DNA of 64,000 nucleotides from Zoogloea sp. LCSB751 (GCF_002028455.1 NZ_MWUM01000002.1:299675-363674); one strand, 5' to 3'; numbered from the stretch's first letter, positions 8,670-19,100 are shown. The notes: generated from the letters alone by a model not told the origin. Numbers and translations: made by a program.

Positions 8670-10228
8670 GGACGGGGTTTCCTGTCGTCTTTCGGCTGTT
8701 CTTCAGGCGTTGCAGGGTGTAGTGGAGCACGCAGAACGAGGCGGGTTCCCTGCGGTTTGGCCGGGCCGACTTCAAGCTGTCCTCCCAGGCTGGCGAGCCG
8801 TTCGCGGATGCCGCGCAGACCGAAGGAGTGGGGTTTCAGAAGATCGTCCGCTGCAATGCCGCAACCATCATCAGCGATCTCGAGCAGTGCGTCCTCCCCG
8901 TCCTGCAGTAGGCGCACACTCACTTGGCTGGCCCGGGCATGTTTGCTGACATTGGTCAGCGCCTCCTGGAAGATCCGGAAAAAGGCCAGCGCGGTATCGT
9001 AAGCCGGCGTGAGGTCGTGGTCGGTGCACAGAATGTTACAGGCGATGCCTGTGCGCTGGGCGAAGTCTTCGCCTTGGGATTCAATGGCGGCAGCCAGTCC
9101 GAAGTCCTTGAGGATGCCCGGGCGTAGTTCGCGGGTCACACGGCCCGCCGTGGCGATCGCATCGTCGAGCATGCGCGTGACATTGCGGGCGCCGGCCATG
9201 GCCTGGCCGGGATTGTCGCGCAGTTTCGCCTCCAGGCGCGCAATCTCGAATTTCATCGCCACCAGCGTTCCGCCGAGGACGTCGTGGACGTCCCGGGCGA
9301 TGCGTTCCCGCTCGTCTTCCTTGATGCGCTGCAGGTGGTTCGACAAGGCTGCGAGCTGACCGCGGGACTCCCGCAGGTCGGCCTCAACCCGCTTGCTGTG
9401 GGTGATGTTCCACATCACCCCTTCCCATACCACGTTGCCGTTCTCGGACAGGCGTGGAGAGCTGCGCAGGTTGATCCATTTCTGTTCCCCGGACGGCAAC
9501 TGGATGCGTCCTTCCCAGTTGAGTGTGCACAACTGGTCGGCAGAGCTGGCTGCGGCGGCCACAAAGCCTGGCAGGTCCTCGTCGAGGAGCCAGGTCATCC
9601 AGCTCGCCGAGCCGCCGACGAGTTCGTCGGCCCCGGTGCCGAAGAGCATGGCGGCCGCCTCGCTGAGGTACTGGAAACCGAGCATGCCGTCCGGTGTATA
9701 GCCCATCTGGAAGACAACGCCGGGGATGTTGTCGGTGAGGGCGCGCAGACGGGCTTCGCTCTGGCGCAGGGTCTGCTCGGCAAGGCGCTTTTCCCGGCGG
9801 TTGGCAACCTCGCGCAGTTCCCGCTCGACGGCGGGAATCAGCCGGTCGAGTTTGCGTTTGCTGAGGTAATCGTGGGCTCCGGCGCGCATGGCGGCAATCG
9901 CTTCGTCTTCCTGCATGAAGTCGGAGACGATGATGAAAGGGAGGTCGAGGGTGAGTTCCCGCACGATGCCAAGGGCGGCCAGCATGCTGCAGCCGGGCAG
10001 ATTGTGGTTGCACAGGATGACGTCCCAGTGTTCCCGCTGGAAGGCCTCGCGGAGCTCCGTCTCCGATGTCAGGCGTCGATGTCGGGGCGCGTAGCCGGCA
10101 GATCGGAAGCGCTGCAACAGCAGGCGCATGTCGCTTTCGGAGTCTTCTATGAACAGCAGGCTGATCGGGGGCTTGCCGGTGCTGCTTGTTTCGACGGGGA
10201 GGGCCTCTACTGGGGGCGCAATGGACAT
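8666..10228 (-). CDS. Receiver-PAS-histidine kinase (HisKA_3), NarX-type transmitter with pseudo-receiver
   Basis: The protein has 520 residues from the ATG at 10228; the frame is open further but runs into the tRNA leader. Domains in order are a receiver (~22-140), a PAS fold with PAC (~165-295), HisKA_3 with the phospho-His in ERERIARDVHDVLGGTLVAM (~315) and an HATPase (DDGCGIAADD, FGLRGIRERLASLGG). The receiver keeps the acidic pair (FIEDSESD) and the Lys of YLSKRKL, but the phosphorylation position reads Asn74 (DVILCNHNLPG). It has no membrane segment, so it is a cytoplasmic sensor. It is coupled to the response regulator by an ATGA overlap. Confidence 0.9.
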   Translation of the reverse strand: MSIAPPVEALPVETSSTGKPPISLLFIEDSESDMRLLLQRFRSAGYAPRHRRLTSETELREAFQREHWDVILCNHNLPGCSMLAALGIVRELTLDLPFIIVSDFMQEDEAIAAMRAGAHDYLSKRKLDRLIPAVERELREVANRREKRLAEQTLRQSEARLRALTDNIPGVVFQMGYTPDGMLGFQYLSEAAAMLFGTGADELVGGSASWMTWLLDEDLPGFVAAAASSADQLCTLNWEGRIQLPSGEQKWINLRSSPRLSENGNVVWEGVMWNITHSKRVEADLRESRGQLAALSNHLQRIKEDERERIARDVHDVLGGTLVAMKFEIARLEAKLRDNPGQAMAGARNVTRMLDDAIATAGRVTRELRPGILKDFGLAAAIESQGEDFAQRTGIACNILCTDHDLTPAYDTALAFFRIFQEALTNVSKHARASQVSVRLLQDGEDALLEIADDGCGIAADDLLKPHSFGLRGIRERLASLGGQLEVGPAKPQGTRLVLRAPLHPATPEEQPKDDRKPRP

Positions 10229-10266
10229 GGGGCGATCGGCGTGCTGCGCGATTGGATCGGTTTGTT

Positions 10267-10272
10267 TATAAT
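10267..10272 (+). promoter_or_regulatory. Possible -10 box upstream of the split tRNA-Thr
   Basis: TATAAT lies about 100 bp before the tRNA 5' part; the -35 region is weak. It could be the native tRNA promoter, leaving the 5' half still transcribed. Confidence 0.3.
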
Positions 10273-10373
10273 CCGCCCCTCGCTCGGGGCTTGGCTGTCT
10301 TAAAGGATAGTGCAGGCGTGCCTTTTTAGTCCATGTCGATACGACTGGGCGGAAAAACAAGGCACAGGACGAT

Positions 10374-10429
10374 GCCGGTGTAGCTCAGTTGGTAGAGCAG
10401 CGCACTTGTAATGCGAAGGTCGAGGGTTC
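10374..10429 (+). pseudogene. 5' fragment of host tRNA-Thr(UGU), cut by the island
   Basis: Bases 10374-10429 form the acceptor 5' strand (GCCGGTG), D arm (GCTCAGTTGGTAGAGC), anticodon arm with loop CTTGTAA (anticodon TGT at 10407-10409) and variable loop. They end inside the T loop at GGGTTC. The following bases (TTATTGGGGG) cannot complete the T arm or acceptor stem. The missing GATTCC...CACCGGCACCA is found at 39604-39623, and joining the two gives a 76-nt tRNA with all stems paired. So this is the left half of a split gene. Confidence 0.9.
10425..10429 (+). repeat. Left attachment-site core GGTTC
   Basis: GGTTC is the only sequence common to both island junctions (also 39599-39603), so strand exchange took place in or beside it, in the TpsiC-coding part of tRNA-Thr. 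Confidence 0.75.
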
Positions 10430-10821
10430 TTATTGGGGGTAGGTGTTAGTGCATATTAGACATCATAATATGAACCACTCTGCCACAGTCTTACAAGGTC
10501 TGCGATTGTCGATTTAATCCTGAACTTGGATGTCTTGTTTAAGACGCGCCAGGCACTGATTCGATAGATTTTTGCTAAGCGCAGACGTGTTCCTGGATGG
10601 TCTTGCTATGCCGCTGATGCCAGCTAGCTGATGCAGTGCGGCGTGAACGTATGGTTAAGGGCTAGGCTCGACCAGCTGTAGTACGGTCCGTGCTGCCGAG
10701 GTGTAAGGTCAGGTCCCGACCCAAGCTGACGTTCAGAGACAGGCGGCTCCTACGTCAGCTTGGTGCCTCAAGGAGGCATCCGAAAGCAGCATACCAATTG
10801 ACCACGACCGCAGCCGTGGGT
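10430..10821. other. Non-coding left end of island
   Basis: I find no convincing gene in these ~390 bp. Short open frames (such as the one beginning 10690) lack ribosome sites and family features. The first ~130 bp are AT-rich and probably hold recombination sites. Confidence 0.6.
10446..10457 (+). repeat. Left copy of 12-bp subterminal inverted repeat
   Basis: TTAGTGCATATT is 16 bp inside the left junction. The same 12 bp occur inverted at 39452-39463 near the right end. It could be a recombinase or directionality-factor binding site. Confidence 0.5.
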
Positions 10822-11514
10822 CTAATCGTCATTGAGCTGCCCACATCCTACGCAAATCGCCCCATTCCATCCTGCGCTCATGCCACAAGTTGGGCAGCTG
10901 AAGCTCGAATGAACTTGGTTGCCTGATGGCTGATATCCCACCCCGTACGGCCCCTTGGTGATGCGCAACCGTCCGTTGTCACTGAGCACTTCGAATGGTC
11001 CACCTAGGTGTATCGGCTGGTCGACCATCTCTGGTGCACGATGACGTATATGGAACGGGACAAACCATTTCACAAGTCTCGCCACTGCTTCGCTATGACC
11101 CGCCAACGCCCCGGACTCACCAGCGCGCTCTACCGAATTCAACAATTCAGCTATCTCTGCTTCCCGCACAATCTCCGCGACAAGACGCACAACCTGTTCA
11201 GTTTTCGTTGCTGCCCGGCTTAGGGTGCGCTGGATGAGCGGCGTAGGCTCGAACACCTCAGCCCCCTTGTCAATATTGCACTTGGCACAAGATGGAAGCC
11301 AATTGGCATATGAGTTCAGGTTGAAGTCTGCTGGTAGCCCCATTTCGACTAGCACTTCCTTCAGGCGCTCTGGTGTGTTGAGCAGGCTCTCAGGAATAAC
11401 GTGGTCGACGTGCATTGAAGTCAAATCGATGGGCTTCTTGCACTGATAGCACTTCTCGCCGTGAACGGTGAAGATGGCATATCGTTGTTTTGCGGAGAAT
11501 CGGTATTTAGCCAC
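10822..11514 (-). CDS. HNH endonuclease with C-terminal zinc ribbon
   Basis: The protein has 230 residues from a GTG at 11514. The HNH core is CYQC (22-25), HVDHV (35-39), Asn71, then CAKCN (76-80), with His38 as the likely catalytic residue. The tail has a second Cys set (CPTCGM...CVGCG, ~208-226), probably a zinc ribbon. It begins 6 bp after the HerA gene stop on the same strand, so it is probably the third gene of the SIR2-HerA operon and could be its DNA-cutting effector. A metal-dependent DNase function is known for the family; its role here is inferred. It could also be an unrelated passenger. Confidence 0.8.
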   Translation of the reverse strand: MAKYRFSAKQRYAIFTVHGEKCYQCKKPIDLTSMHVDHVIPESLLNTPERLKEVLVEMGLPADFNLNSYANWLPSCAKCNIDKGAEVFEPTPLIQRTLSRAATKTEQVVRLVAEIVREAEIAELLNSVERAGESGALAGHSEAVARLVKWFVPFHIRHRAPEMVDQPIHLGGPFEVLSDNGRLRITKGPYGVGYQPSGNQVHSSFSCPTCGMSAGWNGAICVGCGQLNDD

Positions 11515-11520
11515 GGTATT

Positions 11521-13272
11521 CTAGAATAAATCAGTATCAGGAGGTTCTATCCATGAGTCGAACTGACCATCTTCGGAGCGCGGAAGAGGGCTCGCGGTTT
11601 GTGTTTTGATGAGAGTTGGCATTGCGAGGCTCCCACCAAAAACAACTGCATGCTGCCTTGGAAGGCCTGCAATTCTCCGAACTTCGCGACGGTCGGCCCA
11701 TTCAGACGCAGCCTGAATTGCCGCCAGGTCCTTCTCGGATGTAAGCCTGAAGGACATCCAGTTGTTGCATTGAGAAAGAACCGTTGGTGAAATTTCTGAA
11801 GGACGTTGGGTGCTAAGCCACAAAGCTAGACCAAACTTGCGGCCTTCTTTTGCGAGTCTTTCGTACGCGAGCGAGTTCTCAGCGGCATCCTCTCCACTTC
11901 CAATTTGCCGGAGATAATGATGAGCTTCTTCAAGGACAAGCAGCGTAGGTATCTTACGCTCTTGGCCTCGACGAAATAATTCATGGGCGTAAAGTTCCAA
12001 CAAGGAACCCATTACAAACGGCATCAAATCATGAGTTACACGCCTGAGGTCGATAATGTGAGCCCGCCATGACGTGGTCTCGTCCCCAAAGATTTTTCCC
12101 ACCAAGTTGGTGGATTCTTGCTGCCAATTCAGGACGCCGGAGCTTGGAGAACCGCCGCTGACATCCACCACATCCGTGAACATCGCATCATCGATAAACC
12201 TACGGATTCGGGTTACCAGCGGGGAAATGTTTGAGTAATAAAAGGCATCTCGCTTGTATCCCAACTTACTATCCGGAGTAATGGCGTGGCTCTCAGCCAC
12301 AAGAGCGCACAGAGCTTCCATCGGTGGCCACTCTGAGGCACTCGCCACTGTCCCTGCACGCAGTTGGCTAATTCGACTAAAAGCATCAGGCGCCCCTTCG
12401 TTTCGACAATCATCGAAAAGATATGGTCGGGAGTCTATTGATAGACCGACTCCAGTAGAGAAAGCCCTGACTTGATGGAGGTGTTGCAGGGCAAACGCCA
12501 GAGCTGGCCGTTGTGTCTTCTCGCTGGGTATCAGTAGTCGGCTGAGGCCGTATCGACCAAGTGCATAATAAGGAATTCGGAATGCGCCTGCGTCTGTCCC
12601 GCCAAACCTAGTCACCTTCACAGCGCCATAAGGCAAGTCCGGCATTGCGAACGCGTCCTCATATTCTCCATTGACATCGAAGATGACGATGCGAGCTGAA
12701 GGCATTCGTACGACTTGCTGCAAGACTGCGGCAGTGAAGCAACTCTTCCCTTGGCCAGAACTTCCCAGAACTGCCACATGGCGAGAGAGCAGGTTTTCAA
12801 GGCCTACGTGCAACTTACCGCCGCCACGTAAGTCATCGCCTAAAATCACAGGCGCTTTCAGCGCTTCACTGCTGCCCAGGATTGTCGATAGCTCGGCGCT
12901 GACCAATGGATAGGCTTCGGCGCCTAGTTCCGGCGTGGCGATGGAATCTGCTTCAAAAGACAAAACTCTCCCTCGCCGAACAAGCCGGCCCACAACGACC
13001 CCGTTCACATGACGCAAGGGCTCTGCTTGGTGCGTACTCGAGCCAACACCAAATTTGTGAGCCTCTTTGGGTTCCGCGAAGGTCAGACCGAGAACTTTCA
13101 TAACCAGCAATCGAGAGCCTCCACCCAAGCACAGCAGGCTTCCGACCTCCGTTACTGAAGAGACACCTTCCGAATGGCTCGCTATCTGTCCTCGGTGAAG
13201 GTCCAGAAGGTTGAGCGTAATATCTCCTCCGTCAATCTGGACCACGTATCCAACAGGCAATCGACCGTTCAC
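11521..13272 (-). CDS. HerA-like ATPase/translocase (SIR2-HerA defence partner)
   Basis: The protein has 583 residues from a GTG that shares one base with the upstream TAG (TAGTG). An N-terminal beta-rich HAS-barrel-like region (~1-120) precedes a FtsK/HerA RecA core. Walker A is GSSGQGKS (170-177), Walker B is TLLVLEEAH (443-451), and a sensor-like STQRPSEIS lies at 487-495. HerA proteins form hexameric rings that move DNA. In SIR2-HerA systems the ring scaffolds SIR2 NADase subunits. The close coupling to a SIR2 gene (upstream) and an HNH gene (downstream) supports an anti-phage unit. Confidence 0.88.
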   Translation of the reverse strand: MNGRLPVGYVVQIDGGDITLNLLDLHRGQIASHSEGVSSVTEVGSLLCLGGGSRLLVMKVLGLTFAEPKEAHKFGVGSSTHQAEPLRHVNGVVVGRLVRRGRVLSFEADSIATPELGAEAYPLVSAELSTILGSSEALKAPVILGDDLRGGGKLHVGLENLLSRHVAVLGSSGQGKSCFTAAVLQQVVRMPSARIVIFDVNGEYEDAFAMPDLPYGAVKVTRFGGTDAGAFRIPYYALGRYGLSRLLIPSEKTQRPALAFALQHLHQVRAFSTGVGLSIDSRPYLFDDCRNEGAPDAFSRISQLRAGTVASASEWPPMEALCALVAESHAITPDSKLGYKRDAFYYSNISPLVTRIRRFIDDAMFTDVVDVSGGSPSSGVLNWQQESTNLVGKIFGDETTSWRAHIIDLRRVTHDLMPFVMGSLLELYAHELFRRGQERKIPTLLVLEEAHHYLRQIGSGEDAAENSLAYERLAKEGRKFGLALWLSTQRPSEISPTVLSQCNNWMSFRLTSEKDLAAIQAASEWADRREVRRIAGLPRQHAVVFGGSLAMPTLIKTQTASPLPRSEDGQFDSWIEPPDTDLF

Positions 13273-14516
13273 TAGAGGCCTCCCGGGATGGCTGGTGGTG
13301 CATTTCGCGGCTTCAGTAGTTCTTTCAACCGGTGCTGGTCTTCGTCATAGATTACGGGGTCCGGTAGATGCTCTGCCAACTTGTCGAGGAATGCCTCTTT
13401 ATCTCCCCCCACGATGGTGACTCTAGGATTTTTCAGAGCGAGGAGCTGCTTCACGCCAGCCGGCAAGCCCGTCCCTGTCACATCTCCATTGAATCCCGGG
13501 AAATACACAACCAGTTGCAGTGTTGGATTCAGCAATGCCGACCGTAATAGTCTATTTATGTGCGCATCTCCAAAACCATACCCATTCAAAATGAGGCAGG
13601 TTTGGGGTCTAGCGAGAAACTCTGAGAAACGACGTAGTAGCTCACCGAGGGCAAAGCCTACCGTCTGCATGTACTTGGCTGCGCGAGGCATCACCATGAA
13701 GCCGAAATCTGTGGCAGCGGGTATTTGTATAAAGTTGTTCAATACCGATGAGGCGTATGGTGCCGGAACTTCAAAAAGCTCATCTTCGCATTCTTGCCAG
13801 GTGAGCGAGCCATGCAGCTTTGCTAGGTATATGTTGTAGATGCCGAAGCGCGCCTCGCCTCGTGCCTGGACATTACGAAATCCCAAGTCAAAGCTCTGAG
13901 GAGAGAATCGACGGCTATGAATACCCAGAAAACCATTGATGACCTGAAGGTCGATGGATTCCGCAGCCCACTCAATGGCCAAGTCATAATTGGTAGTGAA
14001 GACCCAGGGGGCTCCTTGGCCGGGTTGCCGGGCTGCCACGAGTTTTTGTAAGATTGTACGGTGATTCTGCAGCTTTCCGGCATCATTGAGGGCACCGGAA
14101 GGTGAGGACCACCAACTCGGGTCCAGAATCGCTGCACGCACCACAGCACGAAAAATATCTGCTCGTGCCGTCCGCAAAGCAAGAAGGTTCTCATTGTTGG
14201 CTCGCGTCCATTCGCTCAACGCTATTTCTAGGGTGTCCACCAGCTCTTCCACATTGGGAATTAGCCGAAGCGGCCCATCAGGAGCTATCGCGGGTGGCGG
14301 TACGAAGTGAAACCTCACGAGCCAGGTTGCTGAATTTGGGTAATCAGTAACAAAGGTATTCCATAGCGACTGCATCGTCTGACCACCCGCAGAACAAGAT
14401 GCACCGGCGCCGAGCATCAACCCAACATGTTCTAAGCGCAGCAAAGATGCGAGGTGCGCTTTCAGGTCATCAATATCCGTAATGGCGGTGCCGCCACGTA
14501 TTGCAGTAATTGCCAT
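13272..14516 (-). CDS. SIR2-domain protein (NADase type), first gene of SIR2-HerA-HNH operon
   Basis: The protein has 414 residues; the ATG at 14516 is preceded by AAGGA. SIR2 motifs are present: GAGAS (36-40) for NAD binding, TTNYD (174-178) with Asn176, and KLHGS with His235, the presumed catalytic His. A NGYGFGDAHINRLL segment at 311-324 closes the domain, as in the SIR2_2/SIR2-like defence family. There are no zinc-binding Cys pairs, so it is not a classical sirtuin deacetylase. Defence SIR2 proteins deplete NAD+ on infection. The gene is coupled to HerA. Confidence 0.88.
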   Translation of the reverse strand: MAITAIRGGTAITDIDDLKAHLASLLRLEHVGLMLGAGASCSAGGQTMQSLWNTFVTDYPNSATWLVRFHFVPPPAIAPDGPLRLIPNVEELVDTLEIALSEWTRANNENLLALRTARADIFRAVVRAAILDPSWWSSPSGALNDAGKLQNHRTILQKLVAARQPGQGAPWVFTTNYDLAIEWAAESIDLQVINGFLGIHSRRFSPQSFDLGFRNVQARGEARFGIYNIYLAKLHGSLTWQECEDELFEVPAPYASSVLNNFIQIPAATDFGFMVMPRAAKYMQTVGFALGELLRRFSEFLARPQTCLILNGYGFGDAHINRLLRSALLNPTLQLVVYFPGFNGDVTGTGLPAGVKQLLALKNPRVTIVGGDKEAFLDKLAEHLPDPVIYDEDQHRLKELLKPRNAPPAIPGGL

Positions 14517-14904
14517 TGTTATTCCTTCCTGTAGCGGTGACCTTGTAGTGGTCTAAGCTGCCCCCGAAGTTTGGTTTTCCACCTGCCCTCCGAACTTAAG
14601 GCAGTGGCCTCACTTTATGTCTCATTAAGGCCCTAGGCCGGACCTTCGTCGCCGACAAATATTCGTCCAACGACCGGCGACTCTTGGCCGAAATCTGCCT
14701 GTTTCGGCCCTTCATCAGCCGACGGTCGACCCAAAGACTCCTTTCCGAATTTGCCAGATAGCCCACGACCCTTTGCAGACGTAGTCACGATTTGAAAGCG
14801 GTCACTCAGGAATATTTAAGACAGATGGCGCTGCGCAGCATCCGTGTCGGCCGTAACAACCGCAACTCAGTGTTCGCAAAGCCTTAATCAACGTGCAAAT
14901 GGTT
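14517..14904. other. Intergenic region without a recognisable gene
   Basis: These ~390 bp lie upstream of the SIR2 operon. They contain several GGCCGAAA/CCGGCGAC-like short repeats but no coding signal. The sequence is compatible with decayed mobile DNA, which I could not identify, plus the SIR2 promoter. Confidence 0.5.
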
Positions 14905-15819
14905 TCATTTGAGAGGGAACACGCTTTCAGCCGTGAATGGAAATTTGTTTTGCACAAACTCAATGAAAGCCGCACCGAATGGCTTCCCACATTCTTTAGT
15001 CATTGCGTCGCATATTAGCTGGAATGAATCATCAAGCACTCGCCATTTCTCCGGCCAATCGGCCGACAACTGAGCCTCAGGGGGCTGAATGAGTGGAATC
15101 ATCCTACAAACCATCCAAGCCACCTCTAGGTAGCGATTCATGTGCAGTGAAAATGTTCTGGGCTCAAAGGTAGGCATGATGCGTAACGGGGCAACCCCCT
15201 TCAACCAATCAGCAGCCTTGGCTAAGGACAAACGAGAACCGTGCACCTCCAAGTCAAACGCATGGTTGATTTTGCTCAGTGCGTCAACAGTCGATTGCGA
15301 CATGCCGCTTTTGCTACCAAGCATGATGTCCTGGATGGCAAACTCCGTTTTCTTACGGAGTGCTTTCATCGACCTCTCATCGAAAGCCTGTCCAGGCACC
15401 AGTCCTTCTATCGAGTAGAAATCCGTAAAGCCTTGCATCGCCCCAGCAGTCAGAACCGCGTTGTCGAAGTTGTTGCGGTGCATAGTGAAAGCCTGGTGTG
15501 GGTAGCCGTGCAATGCCACCCGTTCGGCAGCCACAAGAGTCTCAAAGTTGTTGTTCAATCGTGCAAAGAACATCGGATAAAACTCCGATAGCGGCGTCTT
15601 TACCTTCGGCCGGCACTCTGTGTTTATGCGCTCAACAGTCTCCAGGTAAAAACACTTGAACGCGTCTGAAAGTGACAAATATCCTGACATTTCATTGGCA
15701 GCACTAGCCCCGTACGAACTCTCTTCTTCGAACAATAGAAAACAACGCCCATAAGGCTTGTTTTCATAGACCGAGATGCTCTCCAGTCGGTCCATGAACT
15801 CTTTGGTTGTCAGCGCCAT
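14905..15819 (-). CDS. Hypothetical protein, mostly alpha-helical
   Basis: The protein has 304 residues; the ATG at 15819 follows a strong ribosome site (GGGGGAGAA). No membrane segment or catalytic motif is recognised. The segment ARLNNNFETLVAAERVALHG, then RNNFDNAVLTAGAM, resembles the helical DUF5677-type or HEPN-like folds found near defence genes, but the RxxxxH motif of active HEPN RNases is not seen. It stands between the SIR2-HerA and type I RM operons, on the same strand. A defence accessory role is only a guess. Confidence 0.65.
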   Translation of the reverse strand: MALTTKEFMDRLESISVYENKPYGRCFLLFEEESSYGASAANEMSGYLSLSDAFKCFYLETVERINTECRPKVKTPLSEFYPMFFARLNNNFETLVAAERVALHGYPHQAFTMHRNNFDNAVLTAGAMQGFTDFYSIEGLVPGQAFDERSMKALRKKTEFAIQDIMLGSKSGMSQSTVDALSKINHAFDLEVHGSRLSLAKAADWLKGVAPLRIMPTFEPRTFSLHMNRYLEVAWMVCRMIPLIQPPEAQLSADWPEKWRVLDDSFQLICDAMTKECGKPFGAAFIEFVQNKFPFTAESVFPLK

Positions 15820-16137
15820 TTCTCCCCCTTAGTTTAGCGACAAGTCGAAACTTGGATTGTTTGGACTCGTTGCAGCCTCCAAGCCCTCCCAATAGTGAGG
15901 AGCAGAGCAATCATCAACCCACGGATAGCATTTCCTAAGCACAACTCGGGCGCCACGATAGGGCATCCGCGGGTGCCCGCTTGCCGAATTCTGCTTGCGC
16001 AAGCATTCCTAGTCCGTCTGTGAATCGACGTTAAAGGCGTAGACTTTGGCTTCACCGGCTAGGCACCTTAATGGCATGAACCTTCCTCAGTTGTATGTGG
16101 GCTTTGGAGTGCCGGCAATCATCCCCTGGCACTGACG
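15820..16137. other. Intergenic region, no gene seen
   Basis: This ~320-bp gap follows hsdR. A minus-strand frame (15834-16055) has no ribosome site or recognisable product. Nothing else is evident. Confidence 0.5.
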
Positions 16138-19100
16138 CTAGGCCACCGCCCGTTCTCGAATCTCCTCCAGCACCTTAACAATCTGCGTCACCTTCACCTC
16201 GGGGAACACCCCGAATGGACCTTGTGCATTGATATCCGTGTACGGCGACTCGAAAAGCCGCGCCGGCTCCATCACCCCGTTCTGCGTCAGCTCCTCCACC
16301 ACGAGGCTGACGAACTCAATCTGATTCGGCGTTGCGGTCGTCCCGCCAATGAAATCGCTGAAGGCTTGCATCGCCGCTTCGCGGTCCAGGCCTACCAGGG
16401 TGCGGACGAAGATACCTAGCCCGTGGCTTTTCTCTTTGGCTTCGCTGATGAGCTCCGGCGAGCCACCGGCCTCCAACAGCATTTTCTCGAGCTCGCCGAG
16501 GTCGGTCGGCGTAAGCGGTTGGTTGCGACGCAGGCGTTGCAGCGCGAGGTGTGATTCATGGGCCCGTAGAAACGCACGCGCCTTGTCCTTGAACTTCGCC
16601 ATGTTCAAGCCAGCCGCCACTTGCGGGAGGTCAATGGTGGCAGCCTCACCTATCTCGTCTTCAAAGTTGGTATAGACAACCTGTTTCTCGCCCTTCGGGA
16701 TGAGTTTGACCAAAGCCCTAAGCCGACGACGAACCGTTTCCAGCATTGGCGCGGTGACGTCCTCCCACCACTCATCGCTGGCCACGGCCTGAATGAGGAC
16801 CATTTCGGCGTTGATGGCGGGAATGGCGGATTGCTCCTCCAGCGCGCTGGCCAGGGCTTGAATTTTCTCCTTCAACCCTGAGAAGGCGGGCAGCGCCTGG
16901 AGTATCGAGAGCTGCGTGCGCAGCACCAGCATGTCGAAGCGCTTGGCCTCTTCGTCCTCATCGACGAGCTCCGTCGGGAGGCCTGCAACCCGAGCGTTCA
17001 GTACTGCGTAGTCATCGGGTCCCAGAACCTGCCAGGCTTCAGGCTTACCGTACATTTCGACGTACTGCCGATGTGGCCGGACAACGAAGTTCTCTTGATT
17101 CATTGCAACGATGCTCTGATGCAGCATCTCTGCCGTCTCAGCGCGGAGTTGAGCCTCCGTTAGACCACCGCCATAGGGCGCCGCGACCGGCTCACCGACT
17201 ATGTTTCCCTGAACCAACTTGCTATCGAGGCTGGAGATAAGCTGCAGCCGGGCCATAAACAGCCGCTTACCAAGCGGCTCAGCGGCCGAACCCTCGGAAA
17301 AGTTCGGGTTCTGGCTGAAGAATTCCAGGTTCTGGCAAAAATCGAAGATGTAGAAATTCTGCTTGTCCTCGCCTGGGCCGAACAGGTCCTTGCACAGCCG
17401 TGTGCCGCGTCCGACCATCTGCCAGAACTTGGTCTTCGAGCGGACAATCTTGAAGAACACCAGATTGACGACTTCCGGGACGTCGATACCGGTGTCGAGC
17501 ATATCTACCGAGATGGCGATATGCGGCATCTTGTCCTTCTTGGAAAAATCGTCGATGAGGCTCTGAGCGTATTCGGTCTTGTAAGTGACGACCCGCGCAA
17601 AGTGGCCCTTGTAGTGCGGGTAGTTGATGTCGAAGCGCTGGGCGATGAAGTCGGCGTGGTCGTTGTTCTTGGCGAAGATGATGGTCTTGCCCAGCCGGTC
17701 GCCACCAGCCACCTTCTGTCCCTTGGTCATCAAGGTCTCAAGCACCTTGTCGACGGTGTCGGTGTTGAACAGCCACTTGTTCACCGCCTCGGCGTTCACT
17801 TCATCGGGTACCGTGCCATCGTCGCTCCACTCGAGCGCATCCCAGGCTTCCTTCTCATCCTCGGAAAGGTCGTCGTACTTGATGCCCTCACGCTGGAATT
17901 TCAGCGGGACGGAGATGGCGACCGGGGGCACCAGGTGCTTGTCCGCGACGGCTTCATCGAGGCCATACGCATCGGTCGGCACCCCACTTTCAAGGTCGAA
18001 CAGGCCGTAGGTGTTGTGGTCGATTTCATCCTTGGGCGTGGCCGTGAGCCCGACCAGCAACGAGTCGAAGTAGTCGAAGATGGCGCGGTACTTCTGATAG
18101 ACGGACCGGTGTGCCTCGTCGATGACGATAAGGTCGAAATGGCCGACGCCGAAGCGGCGCTGACCAGCATGTTCCCCATTCAGGGCCTCATCAATCAGGC
18201 CCATCATCGTCGGATAGGTGGAGACGTACACGCGGCCTTCGGCGGCTTTGTCGGTGACCAAATTCACCGGGGCCGAATCCGGCAGGTGTGCCTTGAAGGC
18301 ATTCACGGCCTGATTGACTAGGGCAACCCGGTCGGCCAGGAACAGCACGCGCTTGGCCCAGTTGCAACGCATCAGTACGTCAGCCAGCGCAATCACCGTC
18401 CGGGTCTTGCCGGCACCGGTCGCCATCACCAGCAGCGACTTGCGCAACTTATCGACCTCGAAGCTCTCCCCGACACGGCGGACCGCCCGCGTCTGGTAGT
18501 AGCGCTCGATGATGGAGCTGTTGATGACAGCTTCCGACAGTTTCTTGCGGCTGCTGCGCCGCTGGATGAGGAGTTCGAGCTCAGGCTTTTTGTAGAACCC
18601 CTGCACGGCCCGAGGCGGATAGGACTTGTCGTCCCACATCCAGTGCTCATAGCCGTTCGAATAGAAGATGACCGGGCGCTGGCCGTACTGCGCCTCCAGG
18701 CAATCTGCGTAGAGCTTGGCTTGCTGCTGGCCTACCGTCGGGCTCTTGGTCGTCCGTTTTGCTTCAATCAAGGCGAGCGGCTTGCCGTCGTCGCCCCACA
18801 GCACGTAATCGACATAGCCTTTGTTCTCGGCATTGGGCATGCCGGTCACTTCGACTTCGAAGTTCTTGGCCGGTTCGAGATGCCAGCCGGCCTCCTTCAG
18901 CAGCGTGTCGATGAAAAGCTTGCGGGTTTCGGCTTCGGAATAGTCGTGCGTATCGGGCTGAGCAAGGTTGGCCTGCCGTATCGCGGCGAACTCCTCGCGC
19001 AGGCGACGCAGCTCCTCATCCATGGCGGACCGTTCGGACAGCAGGGAGGACAGCTTCTCGTCCTTGGCCCGCAGCTCGGCCTCAAGCTCTTGTAGTTGCT

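Noticed and set aside
10374..10460. Intact tRNA-Thr
   Set aside because: After GGGTTC the T arm and acceptor stem cannot be formed; the true 3' part is at 39604.
10690..10926. 78-aa plus-strand frame at the island left end
   Set aside because: There is no ribosome site or motif, and it overlaps the HNH gene antisense.
14517..14904. Insertion-sequence remnant
   Set aside because: The opening bases look IS-like, but I found no transposase segment or matching terminal repeats.
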